Part shown: piece after piece, positions 1-11,700 of the stretch
Layout: each line of letters starts with the position of its first letter
Numbering within the stretch: the stretch's first letter is position 1
DNA from: Mermis nigrescens
Taxonomy: Eukaryota > Nematoda > Enoplea > Mermithida > Mermithidae
Reading direction: 5' to 3'
NCBI GenBank assembly: GCA_036768485.1
Contig: JAVLUZ010000142.1
Location: 8,867,863-8,931,862, forward strand
DNA length: 64,000 bases
Notes under the pieces: model-generated
What the model saw: only the letters and a program-made list of their open reading frames with translations
Told to the model about the DNA's origin: nothing
The model's database searches: none
Position numbers and translations under genes: made by a program

Positions 1-178
1 CATAATCAACTTTTGCAATAATTTACTTGACAAGATATAGGAAAACGTAAGTTTTTGCTTCCAATATACTAAGGCTTAGGCTTAGTATATCTGAAAAGGT
101 GTTTTAAGCTGCTTAGGTCGATATCGCTCCCGCTCAGGTCAATGTATAGATGCTTAGGTCGATGTATAGATGCTTAGG
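1..178 (+). mobile_element. Truncated MULE-like element, minisatellite part
   Basis: This stretch matches the interior of the MULE-like elements at 28797, 40349 and 47369: the segment with GATAAGATATAGGAAAA-like sequence, the TTAGGCTTAGGCTTAG stretch, and the start of the 20-bp minisatellite (GATGCTTAGGTCGATGTATA). It breaks off near 178 and has no right-hand terminal repeat. The left end lies outside the window. It is a fragment with no coding capacity. Confidence 0.7.
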
Positions 179-1332
179 TGTGAAAACCCTGGTGTTAAAA
201 AAGATGGAAAAAATTCACCCTGTATTTACCCTAATGTTAAAAAAGATAGAAAAAATTCGATAGCTGATTCGAGCAGTAATCGGCAATGTGGAAGTCGAAA
301 ACAGCGGTAAAATGTGATGTGAAAAAAATTTTTTTAAAGATTTTTTTCACTCAAATGGTTTTCCGCTAATGTTTTCGACTTCTATGTTAAGGATTATTGC
401 TTGCAAAGGCATAAAAACATGTTTTTTGAAAATTTGAGACTTTCCAGTATTCTCTACTCCGCCCCAAAAATTGTCCAAATCCATGTAGAAGATGAAGATT
501 TTCGATTGTAGTGAAGTTCTTAAGCAATTCCTCGATAAAAATGCTTCAATCTGCGCGGCGCGGATTAAACATCAATAACAAGCAATGAATTTAAATTAGT
601 CCGGCGCGAAGCACCGAAAAAATTGGAATTTTACCCTTCTAGAGAGCATTTTTGCATTGCAAAAATTTTTCACAAAGTCAACTAAGCCCAGAATTTTTTT
701 AACATCTCTAAATTTTGAGCTCACAAAAACCCCAAAATATGGAAAAAACGGTGGTTAGTTTCCGTTTTTGCAAAATCTTGAGAGAAAATCCCAGCTTTGC
801 CATTTTCTAAATAAACACGGATTTTTTCGAAAATTGACGCAAATCCTAGCGGTCTTTAAAGGAAAATGACAAAGTGCATCAGTCAAAATATTGCACAGAA
901 CGGAAAATCAATGCTGAATTCGTAATCGGCATGCAAAATAACCCGGAAATATGATTTTCGAATATTATTTTACAAAAATGACAAGTAAGGTGTTTTTCAC
1001 CCTAAAGTGTACTCAAAACGGACAATAAGTGCCGGATTCGTAATCAACATGAAAAACTACCCCAGAATATCTGATATAAATTAGCCAAAAAATTGGAATG
1101 CAACGGATTCGAAGCGGAAAAGAATGAATAAATGTGCGATGCACACATAGATACCACTTTTTTATACAAGCGACAGTAAGGAGGTATCTAATTAGATAAA
1201 AGCAGTATCCATATCTTACGTATCAAGATACAATTCTGCTCAAACATAAAAGTTGCTCTCGAAAAACAGTCAATATTAAAACTGTCAAAAAACTGCCCAA
1301 GAATCTGCATGCTTAATTAGAAAGTCGATAGG
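179..1332. other. Repeat-derived DNA without a gene
   Basis: I see no gene here. There are decayed tandem units with a GATTCGTAATC-like core (near 260-300, 910-930 and 1020-1050) that resemble the degenerate satellite at 27240-28660. A piece near 430-470 resembles the outer end of the large foldback structure at 52278-54368. One degenerate copy of the GC palindrome (GGCGCGAAGCACC) sits near 602. Confidence 0.5.
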
Positions 1333-3478
1333 CATAGGCGTAGCCGGGGGGGCATTGGGGGGCACATGCCCCCAAAATTTTCAGAAATATTGTTGATTTT
1401 TCTGTTGCAATAATGTGTCCAGAAAACTGTGCTCAAAAAAGCAAAAACGTCAAAAATTTTCGGCGTTATTATTTATTGTTATATAGATTTAATGAATTTA
1501 AAAGCTTGAATCAGCTAAAATAATCCAGCACTTCACATCACTTTAGTAGTTTAGTGCACTATTTGTCCGTTGATTGAAACTGCGCATGCTTGTTGAGCAT
1601 AACAGTAAAAGTGCGAAAATAATTGTGTACGAGTTTGTCTATTCTCTGCTTTGTTTGTCTTTTGTGTACATACCAGCTTGTTTGTTCTTTGCTTTGTTTG
1701 TCTTTCTTTACAAGGACACCCTATTTTAAATGGAAGGAATGGCCAAATTTTCTCATGTTTTTGCGCATTTCCTGTTCTCTGAACTGTATCTTGTTAATAA
1801 GAAGGCCACAAATGGGCCAGAAAACGGTAAGAACAAAATTTTCATTCATACATTTTTCTATATCTTATTGGCAGCGACCATACAGTCAAGACCACAGTAA
1901 CGTCGCTCAAGCGCATGTCCTACAGGCGCCTGGCAGTCAAAGTGACAGGTATCGCGCAGGCAATTTTCTTTTGACGCGCGAGTTAACCAATATAAAATTT
2001 TGGCCGGTTCACTGGCAGGTCACAGTGTAACGGGGCGCTGCCTCCCACCGTTACGTGAGCAAGATTTTACCCGCACCGGTTTCCCGGATCTTCCGCTCTG
2101 ATTCGCGTGTGTAGTACTAATCGACTACTCGGGCTCTTGCTCACAACTGCGCAAAGTATTGAATAATATTGAGAAACAATGAAACATCAATGTCACGGGT
2201 TAAACTTCAAAGTAGGCATTTTCTAGCCGTGTAGTAGCACTCCTGCTACAACAGGCGCCTGTTGCCTGTCGTGCCTGCGCTTGAGCGACGTTAGTTGTGT
2301 TCTTGACTGTAGGTGGGCAGCACCGAAATTCTGCGGGGGGGGGGGGGTGAAAAAATTTTCAAAGGTCAAAAAATGGTCTTAAAAGTGGTCGTATGGAAAA
2401 AACACCATTTTTCGAAGTTTTTCATCGAGCACTATCCAATGGCATCAAAAAATTGCTGAAAAAGCAAGAAAAATTTTCAAAATTTGAATTCTGGGGGGTG
2501 CATACCCCCAAACCCCCCACGTCCATGTGTGGCAGCGACCCGTTGCTGCGCTATGTAATCAGCAGAGGTCAAAAAACACATTTCAGCTCAGAAGTTTTGT
2601 GCAATGTAGGAGTTCATCAATCTCAAGTGTTTTTGGGCTTGATTCAGAACCGAGATTTGGCCGATTTTGCGAAAATTTTAAAGTTACTATTGACTATTAA
2701 AATGCTTTTTTTTACAAAATTTTCCGGGACTCTGCCCCGGACTCCGCTGGGAACGCTGAACGCTTGAGCGCGCCACATTAGACCCTCCGCAGCCGTAAAA
2801 TCTCAATGTACATGTACAACGAGATTTTAGGGAGAACAAGCCAGGTGAAAGGGTTAGGAATTTCTTAAAATTTTCGGCGTTTCGCACCGGCATTAATTTG
2901 TCTTTTTTGTATGATTTAAGCGGTATAAATTGAGTTTAAAGGGCAAAAACGTCAAAATTTTCCGGTGCATAGCGCCGCTAGTTACTGTTCTTTCTTTTTG
3001 TAAAGCTTCAAAATTGCGTTTAGAAGTCTGAATCACTCAAAATATCTTCAGACAAAGTTAGTAATTTGCAGTTTTCTTGTTAGAAGCTTGAACTGTCAAA
3101 ATTTTTTTGTACAAATTTGATAATTTTCTGCTCTGTCAGACTATTAGTATTCACAGAGCTACAAAATGTTGAGGGTGGTAAAAAATGACTAAATTTCTCC
3201 GCACTTTGCGTCACTTATAATTTTCGAACTGTTTGTCAATATCAATAGAAAAGCTGTGAATTCTCCATAAAAACGGTAGAAATTACAAAAAATCTTGGCA
3301 CTTCGGACCGCTTTACACCTTTTGTATTTTTGAACGTCAGAAACCAATAAATTATGTAGCTAGGTTACACTAAAAAACTCAGTTTTACTATACATAATGT
3401 TACTGGCATTCAATGCAAAAGTGGTCTCAAAAAATTATTGTCTATGCCCCCCGAACCAAAATCCTGGCTACGCCTCTG
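1333..3478. mobile_element. hAT-type transposon copy, 2.1 kb, non-coding
   Basis: The left end reads CATAGGCGTAGCC and the reverse complement of the right end reads CAGAGGCGTAGCCAGG. It is flanked by 8-bp direct repeats, TCGATAGG (1325-1332) and TCGGTAGG (3479-3486), one mismatch apart, as expected for hAT. The interior matches, inverted, 56295-58015, and also 20930-21700. No intact transposase frame remains. It contains a nested short MITE (2311-2535), a palindrome near 2798-2832 centred on TGTACATGTACA, and two degenerate copies of the GC palindrome (near 2877 and 2962). Non-autonomous or decayed. Confidence 0.8.
2311..2535 (+). mobile_element. Short MITE with GGGCAGCACC end, nested in hAT
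   Basis: One end reads GTGGGCAGCACCGAAATTCT followed by a run of G; the other is rich in C and ends near CCACGTCCATGTGTGG. The same end appears at 26299, 62198 and, reversed, 62980-62994, so this is a family. The G run (about 14 nt) follows the end directly. I could not define a target-site duplication. Confidence 0.5.
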
Positions 3479-3553
3479 TCGGTAGGTGTACGTAAGTCAT
3501 TTTGCAGGAACAATCGACAGTACAAAAGCTTGATCTCGTATGTAAGTACATAA

Positions 3554-3555
<2 letters not shown>

Positions 3556-3612
<57 letters not shown>
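3556..3612. repeat. (CA)n/(TA)n microsatellite
   Basis: Five or six CA dinucleotides run directly into about 23 TA dinucleotides. A simple sequence repeat, likely length-polymorphic. The surrounding 3479-4383 shows no gene. Confidence 0.95.
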
Positions 3613-3617
<5 letters not shown>

Positions 3618-4383
3618 TGTTGGTCCGGTTCTTACTATTTAATTTCTTTGAGAGCTTTTTAAAAAAGACTCAAAAGCATTTTAAACTAGGATAGGATCGG
3701 TATTCTAAAGTATACCGAGCTGTACCTACATTAATAGGATGGCGTAATGTATGTTAAAGAGAAATCGAAGAAACATTCGGATTTATGCTCATACTGTCAA
3801 GATTTTAAATGCACCTATACATAGTGCGTTTCACACAAGTTTGGGCATAATTTTAAAAATCATCTCTGACAAAAAGCTGATAGATTGCGATTCTAGTATT
3901 GATCTGATATAGGAACATATAATTATCGTAATCCGCCGGCTTCCTGTCGAAGGTATTCTTAAAATTTATGCTTAAACTTACACGTGAAACACACTACATA
4001 GTTTCATTCATTCGATATATTTTACACCAAATTTAATCCATACGAATTAGACTAAAGAAGTGAATTATAAGTGTGATGCAGCTTAGCTGCTGAATAAATA
4101 TTCCTGTCGTATCGGTTTAAAATACATTTGTAGTCGTTTTGAACTTTTACAAAATGCACTCGAACAGATGAAACAGACCGTATAAGCATACAACCTGTGT
4201 ACATACGCAGATACGCCTGGCCCAAAAGAGAGGGTAGTAAAAAATCTGCATCTCGGGGTAGGTGGCGACTTGGATTGGGTGGGACATTCCCCAGCTTCCA
4301 TTTCTTATGCACACGCACGTAGCATACATGCGTATAACGCACATCATGGTTATATTCCAGCAAGTCGTGGACATGTGTACATA

Positions 4384-4959
4384 CAGGGTGTCACGAAATG
4401 ATAGCCCCCCTCCAAAAATTGATTTCAGGGTACGATAGAAAAAATCTGTAAGCACTATCTTGTAGAGCATTCAATTCTGCTTTGGGTAGTAAAAAGTGAT
4501 TTATACATTGCAAAAAAGAAACTTTTACAAGTAGCTCTGAATAAGATATATCTTAGTAAAGTTGTGACGAATCGATTAGAAAAGCTCGTGCACATGGAGT
4601 CAGAAATCGGTCGCTATTCTGCAGAAACAGCATCGAAAAATTGGCGTATGGTGTTAAATGAATTAGAATATGATGCGTAATAGTCTGACAATCTGTTATG
4701 TTCAATGACTATGCATTTAAGGCAGGTCGACTAAGCTGAAGACGGCTATATGGATTTTTAAATCGACGGAGTCGTGAAATTCGAAATACTGAGATATTTT
4801 TTGTTTCTGATCAATAAAAAATTAACCGGTGCACATTGCGCTTTGATAAAATAAGCATCCGACGCAGAATTGAATACTCTACAACATGGTATTTGTATAT
4901 TTTTTCCATGATTCTTGAAAGTCGGTTTCTGGAGGGGGCTATCATTTCGTGACACCCTG
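4384..4959. mobile_element. Tc1/mariner-type MITE, 576 bp
   Basis: Terminal inverted repeats of about 28 bp begin CAGGGTGTCACGAAATGATA on the left, and the right end is its reverse complement. A TA dinucleotide flanks each side (4382-4383 and 4960-4961), the classic Tc1/mariner target duplication. No transposase frame is visible inside, so it is non-autonomous. It lies 0.65 kb beyond the MAT stop codon. Confidence 0.85.
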
Positions 4960-5607
4960 TAGATGGACAACTGCCTAAGGAGAATCCGACGGAGCAAAAT
5001 TGCCAAAAAAATGTAAGCGGTCTGTCGATTTAGGTTGGGTAGAGGTCCACCGGGTCCAGACCAGACGTGCACGTGAGGGGATTTGCGGGGTCTCTGGACC
5101 CCCAGAATGGAAAATTTTGTGGGGAAAATGAAGGCCAAAAAGGGATGAAAATTAAAAATTTCTCCAAAAGTGCTTCAAATAAACAAGAGACTGTTTAATA
5201 GCGTACATACATAGTTTTAACGCTATCTCAGCGCTTCTACGGATTTTTAGTTTTTGATGTCATTTCGGCCCAAGAAAGCTCCATTTTCGACCCCCGCCCC
5301 AGATCGACCATGATGTGCATCTATGGTCCAAACTAGCAACGCCCATCTGTGGTCGTAAAAACCGCATTAACGCTTGCACCGATCGTATCGTTTATATATC
5401 ACACTTATACAGATAGCAAACAAGCGCACAGATGGCAAGTAGTTACAAGTAGTTACATACATAATTACAGTAGAATGCATACAAAGCCCGATAATGATTT
5501 AAAGCGAGATACGATTGCACTAGTAACAAACAGACCAAACGAATCGAAGCGCGGGCACACTAATAAAATTTTGATATCAAAAAAATAATGAGAAGAAAGA
5601 GTAAGCA

Positions 5608-5752
5608 TCACTTTTTCGAACTTTCCTGCAACCTGTTTAGTATTTCGTCGGGCAGAGTCAAACTGAGGGGTACTTCCCAAGGAAAAGAATCGTGTCCGAA
5701 GTGACCATTTTCGGCAGTTCGCTCGTAAATAGGTTGCCTGAGATTCAGCTTC
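5608..5752 (-). CDS. MAT: MAT exon 8 (C-terminus and stop)
   Basis: Lys364 to Lys411 and a [29 protein letters not shown], then a divergent tail ending SSKK. Acceptor GTTTTAG. The FGHD-FPWE motif is the conserved end of animal MATs; the tail after it is longer than in the human enzyme. No clear AATAAA is seen just downstream. Confidence 0.95.
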
Positions 5753-8700
5753 CTAAAACATGATGTGATCACGAATTTGCATGCATTCTGCATTGACCGT
5801 TAAACATGATTACCTCATACATAACATTGATCAAAAAATTTTTCAATAATCTTTGATTTAATAAACATACATATTGCAGTCGAAGATAACTCAAATTAAC
5901 ATTTGTGCATATTTTTCACCACCCAGTATTCAGCAAAACTCAAAATTAATTCAAAAATAGTGAGTGCGCATGAAGCTTAAATGCTTATAAAATGTGCATT
6001 TAATTCGCATATTGAAAATGTCTAACAATCAATTAATTCTAAAAAATTCTCCTGAATGACACGAGATGAACACATATTGAAACCATCAAAGACACAGGTC
6101 GTCTTACAGCGAGTCATATATCTTAAAATGGACACTAAGACCCTAAAAATTGCATTATTCAAGGTGCCATATCATGAATCATTATGCAAATGGCAAATTG
6201 TTTTTAAGTTTTTTGTCAAAAAGGGACTATACTTTCTTTTCATCTAATTCATATATTCATTCTGTTACAGAACTTTTGGCCGCTGAGGGGCAACCAGACG
6301 TGTTCTTGGGGGGCGGGGGTTGGGAGGTTTTGACCCCCCAGAATGGCAACTGACCCCCCCCGCAAAATGGCTGCGACCCCACAAAATTGTCGATTTTTTG
6401 TAAAAGTTGGTAAAAGTCGTAAAAAGCGTGCCTTTTTAGGCGTTTTTTAGCTCATTTATGGCTCAAAAATCTCAGATTTTCGGCGCTTTGCGCCATATGC
6501 ACATTTTTTGACTATATTTTGTTCGATTTACTCCATTTTTTTCAAATTTTTTTTAAGATTTCTCTTACGTTTTTATGTTCTAGAAAGAGCGAGCATCGTC
6601 TGAAACGTCAAAAAATAGTGTTTTTGACGTGTAACCACTGTTTTTTTGTACGAGCCTCTTTGTACATGTACAAAGATCTCCGGAAAAGTCTTTGTACGAG
6701 CGAAAATATTTTTGTACATATAACGTATAGATATGCTATAGAATGTACACATTTTTACATACTACTAGATTGTTATCCGTGACCCGCACGCTTCGCAAAA
6801 GGTGTAACTTTGTCCTAAATTCAGCTGGTTATATTAGTTCGGCCCGAAACACCAAAATTTTCATGAGTCTTAGGTTGAAATTACACATAAAATTCGACTC
6901 AGTAAGTTAAAATAACTTGCATTACACAATTATAAATAATAAAGCGATTGCAATGTGCTGAGTGAATCTCATAATATACACCAATTTGCTTATGACTTTA
7001 ATGCAACGCAAAGACAAAAGAGTCAATTTTGTCTTCAAACGGCAGAAAACAGTGCAGAGTTGTTTAATAGTTCTTTTTTCTGCATAAAATCTTTATAAAA
7101 CAGTGGAAATAGATGTAAAAGATGCTTAAATCTGTACAAAGATGCTTAAAGATAAATTTTGGAGTGTTTAATGCCAGCGCTTGGAGCTAAATACAATGTA
7201 ATTATGATATTCAGCGCGAAGCGCCTAAAATTTTTGAAATTTGGCTAAAAAATACTCAAAAAAAGTGTTAAAATTACTACTTTGCCCCAAAAAGTCTTTG
7301 TACACTGTACAAAGATGGCTCCGAAAATCTTTGTACGAGCCTCAAAATCTTTATCTCGTAAAAAGAAAAACAGTGCGTGTACCCATCGTTTTTTAGACCA
7401 TTTTTAAAAAATTTTTGGGCCCGAGCCCCTCAGATTTCCTATGTTGTACATGTATAGGGGCTACCAGGCTGTTTCTCCCGCTTGCTTTCACTACTAGGCC
7501 CTAGATAAATGATGTATGGTACATGTAAAAAGTTTATTGAAAAACTATGTAGTTTAAATAGTTTTAAATATACGTACATACAATGTTTCCTTTCCTTCAT
7601 CAAATGGTAACAAAAAGAAATATATTGAGAACTTCACAATACTAACATCTTATAACAACAACCTCTATACATACACGTCCTTTGAGAGACACCAGAATTT
7701 TCAAGGATGCCAAATTGGTGTCAAAGTAATCAATTTATAAAAAGTATTTTTACTTGATTATCGCTCCTGGCCTCAAATCGAAGTTTGTTTCAACAACCTT
7801 GAGCATTTCAGCTTGAGTTAAAACGGATGTACCATATGTAAAAACGGTGATTGAGATTGGTTTCGCAATGCCTATTGCATACGATATCTGAAAAATTCAT
7901 AGATTGAGTAGAAAGGGATGAGATTTTCTTCCCAAGACAAACCCCAAATCTTGTTCACTCGAACGACTCTTTTTCTCTTTAATTGATAGCTTTTTTCTCT
8001 CAAACCAGTCTCACGATTATCTCACAAACTGTCTCGCCTGCATTTTCAGTATAAACAAACGTAAGCTGGTAATCGTACATGGACAAGCTGGACAACATTC
8101 AACCCGGTATCAATGGGGCCGCTTCGGTATCAATGGGAAAAGCTGTGAGCATCAATGGGAAATTTTGCAAAATGCCATAAAATTGGCGAAAAAAATGAAA
8201 ATACGCAAAAATGGTTCTAAGATAATCTAATCACTCAATCAACTGGAGAAAGAATTATGAATCAAGGGAAATACACGGAAACATGATATGAGAATCAACT
8301 AATCAATCAACCAATCAGCCTACGACTAACCAATCAACAATGAATAACCAATAAACAACCATCAATTAACCAATCAACCACTAAGCAACGAATCATCCAA
8401 TCAAACAAGCACTTTGTAGAAGGACAACCGGCCAAAAACGTGGGCAGCTGGTATCAATGGAAAGATCAGTGCTCTGTCCATGTATGCTGGTAATTAATTT
8501 CTTCTCACGAAACGAATGGATGCCTACTCCAACTTAGGTATCAAATGAATAACTGAACCTTATTAAGCAGAAGACGGTTGGTCTTCCATAACGGTACATA
8601 ATTGACATGAAAAGGCACTAGCGGCAGTAAGATTGAAAAAGTTTTATGATCGTTTTGTCAACAGATATAAGGACTTAGTCTCAAATTTCTTTAAGTCTTA

Positions 8701-11700
8701 TCTATAAACACGGAAAAATTGTGGAAAGCAGAATAATACAAAAGTTTCGAGGAGTCTGCACGTTATCAAATAGAAATTTGTCGCTCAGATGTCCTAAAAA
8801 TAAATAGTAAATAACGAATATAGGGAAAGTTAAACAAGTGTCATCTATCGTACTCCAGAAATCATCTCACATCTTTTCTAACATACAAACTTCGTAGAAG
8901 AATTCTTTCAAAACCACCTTTATCCGCCCGATTCACGATGACAAAAAATTATTTTTGCGAACATAAGCTGCCGCATGAATTTATGGTAGTACTTATCGCG
9001 GTTTAGAAAAAGGCAGGCAGCATGGTTGTCATCTAACTTAAAATACGTATCTCCACTCCATCTGCTTTGAAGTAAATGGCGTTAGAAATCTACCCATATC
9101 GTCCCTTGAATCTTATGTAGAGTAACAAAATCACCAGTCATTCATTCGATGAAACTAAAGTTAATAAAATTAATTAGATTCTATTTGAATCAAATAAATA
9201 AATTGAATTTTTCTAATTCAATTAAATTAATTTGATTACATTTTGAAAATCAGGGCAAAAATAGGTAGACAATAAGGCGCCCCATCCAACGAGTAAGCAG
9301 CATGCTTGGGCGAAAGGGGCCAGGGGCGTAGATGTGAGAGGGGGATCCCCCCAAAAAGTCGGTCGTCCCCCATCCCGATTTTTGGAAAAAATCGAATTTG
9401 GTTTGGCCATTTTTAGGCGGTTTGGCCAAAAATTAGAGGTCATTTAAACCCTCCCCAACCTAAAATTTTGGGCCGTTACATGTATGGCCAGGGGGTCTGG
9501 CTGGACCCCTAAAAATCGATAGACTCCCAGAATTGAATTTTGGTGTTATTTTCGGCAATTTCGCCCCATCGTACCTTCCAGAATTCAGTTGCTGTTTATG
9601 TATGGTAAGCACCATACGGCGCGTTTAGTCAATGGAACAAATTCGAATTAATCTTGTTTAACAAAAAATGATCGATAATGACTATTCAAGTTCAACAACT
9701 GGGATGTTGATGGGCAAGCGTCGGTGTATTCGAACTAAAGTACTGCGCATCCCTTGCGTTGCGCCGAATAGAATAAATAAACAAAAAATAAATAAAATAA
9801 AGATAATAGCGCTATAAATAATAGAAAAACAAACCTGTACAAGGCATCTGCGACACAATTCGGCCTTGACCAGCGACTTGGCTATCCAACGCGCGGCGTA
9901 GGCGGCCGATCGATCGACTTTGGACGGATCCTTGCCGGAAAAGGCGCCGCCGCCGTTGGCCCCCCAACCGCCGTAAGTGTCGACGATTATTTTGCGCCCG
10001 GTCAAGCCGGCGTCGGTCAACGGACCCCCCAGCACAAAAGTGCCGCACGGATTTACGTGCACGACCAGCCGCTCGTCGACCATTTGAGTCGGCAGAGTGG
10101 GTCGCACAACGCGCTCCAACACTTCGGCGCGCAAAGCGTCCAACGAAATATCGGGCGCGTGCTGCACCGACACGACCACTGTATGCACGCGCAGAGGCAC
10201 GCACACGCCTTTGTCGAATTTGTACTCCAGCGTCACCTACATAAGACATACGTGCACATAGGGGGTGAGGGGCATACACAGGGGCGTAAGCAGGATTTTA
10301 TTTCCGGGGGAGGTGATATTTGTCTTATATCTCGAGAATCATTAGGAGATGCGCGAAAATAAAGGCAATTTTGAGCGTCTCTCGTCGAGATCTATGTCAT
10401 GGTGGAAGAAAAATTAAAAAATTGCATCCCTTGCAAAAATCTTTCCTCTTACCTATCTGTATGACTCATTTCTCAATATCGAGTTAAAGTTTGACTCCAA
10501 ATCATTTCGAAATACTTGTCTTTGCATTTAATTTTGCGATTTTACAAAGAAAACTAATGCAGAAAATAATAAATCGGCGCTAAATTTTTTGACATATTCG
10601 CTATTTCTAAGTCAAATTTGGGCTTCTACGGTAACAAATGGGATAGAAAATGAGAAATCTGGCGCGAAGCGCCGCAAAATTTTCAGTCTAGTGACTCAAA
10701 AGCGTGCAAAAACGCATTTTGGCTGTCCTTTTAGTAGCCTTCGAGAATTTTCAATTTTTTTCTCCGGGAACCCTTGTGAAAAATAAAAATATTTTTTTCA
10801 TTTCGGAGAGGCCGCCTCCCGCCGCCTGGTTACGCCCCTGGGCATAAATGATCTAAGGAATTTTTTGCATCCCCCAAACTTTTCACCCCTATTAACCCCC
10901 GCAGAAATTTCTTCACCCCAAAGAATTCCCGTTTTTTAAAAATTTTCGAAAGATTCGTAGAAAAGGTGCTCTATCTGTTTGCTCGATAGTGTCAAAGTTT
11001 TGGTGCTGCGCACCAAAAACTCATTTTTTGACTACAATTTGTTCAATTTAATCGAGTTTTCTGATGTTGTTACGAATTTTTATATTTTTGCGCGATACGC
11101 CGAAGAACGATGTTTTTGACGCGTATCCACCGTTTTTGAGCTCAAAAAGGTACTTTTTTGAGCCCAAAAAGGTACCCTCCAGAATTCCCACGCTGTGCAT
11201 GTCTAGTGAGGGGGTATTACCCCCGCTGAAGGGTCAGCCAGAACTGTCCGGCGATTTTGAGCTGACAGATTGATTTTCGCACCATTGTTCAGAACAAAAG
11301 CAATTGTGACAAAAGAGTGATTTATGCATCTTTCTAAATGCTTTTCATTTTTTAAGTATGTAGCTGCACATTTTCTTACTGTATTCAACCTTTTTATCTT
11401 CCGCGCTCCTATAATTTTTAAATGTATTCGTAAGATATTTTAGAAAAGCTCGTCGAAACGTTTTAGCCTCAACGAGTGAGCGAACATGTTACTCAGTCAC
11501 GTAATCTGTCAAAATACTTTAATCTAAAACTGTACAAAGGCTGACGTATTTTGGAGTCAACAGTCTTTATCATAAGCGAGTAAAGCCAGAACTATATTAA
11601 GTTGCAGAAGCGAATTAAAAACGAGGGCCAAAGTCAACGCCCTAACAAGGCATGAGCTCCTCGAGGCAAGCTAAATTAAGAAAGTAAGTAAAACGTTGAA

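Noticed and set aside
1623..2030. 135-codon frame in the hAT at 1333
   Set aside because: Does not resemble any hAT transposase segment and is not preserved in the copy at 56295.
4052..4470. Overlapping minus-strand open frames of about 100 codons
   Set aside because: They overlap in several frames, have no recognisable domain and cross the end of the mariner-type MITE.
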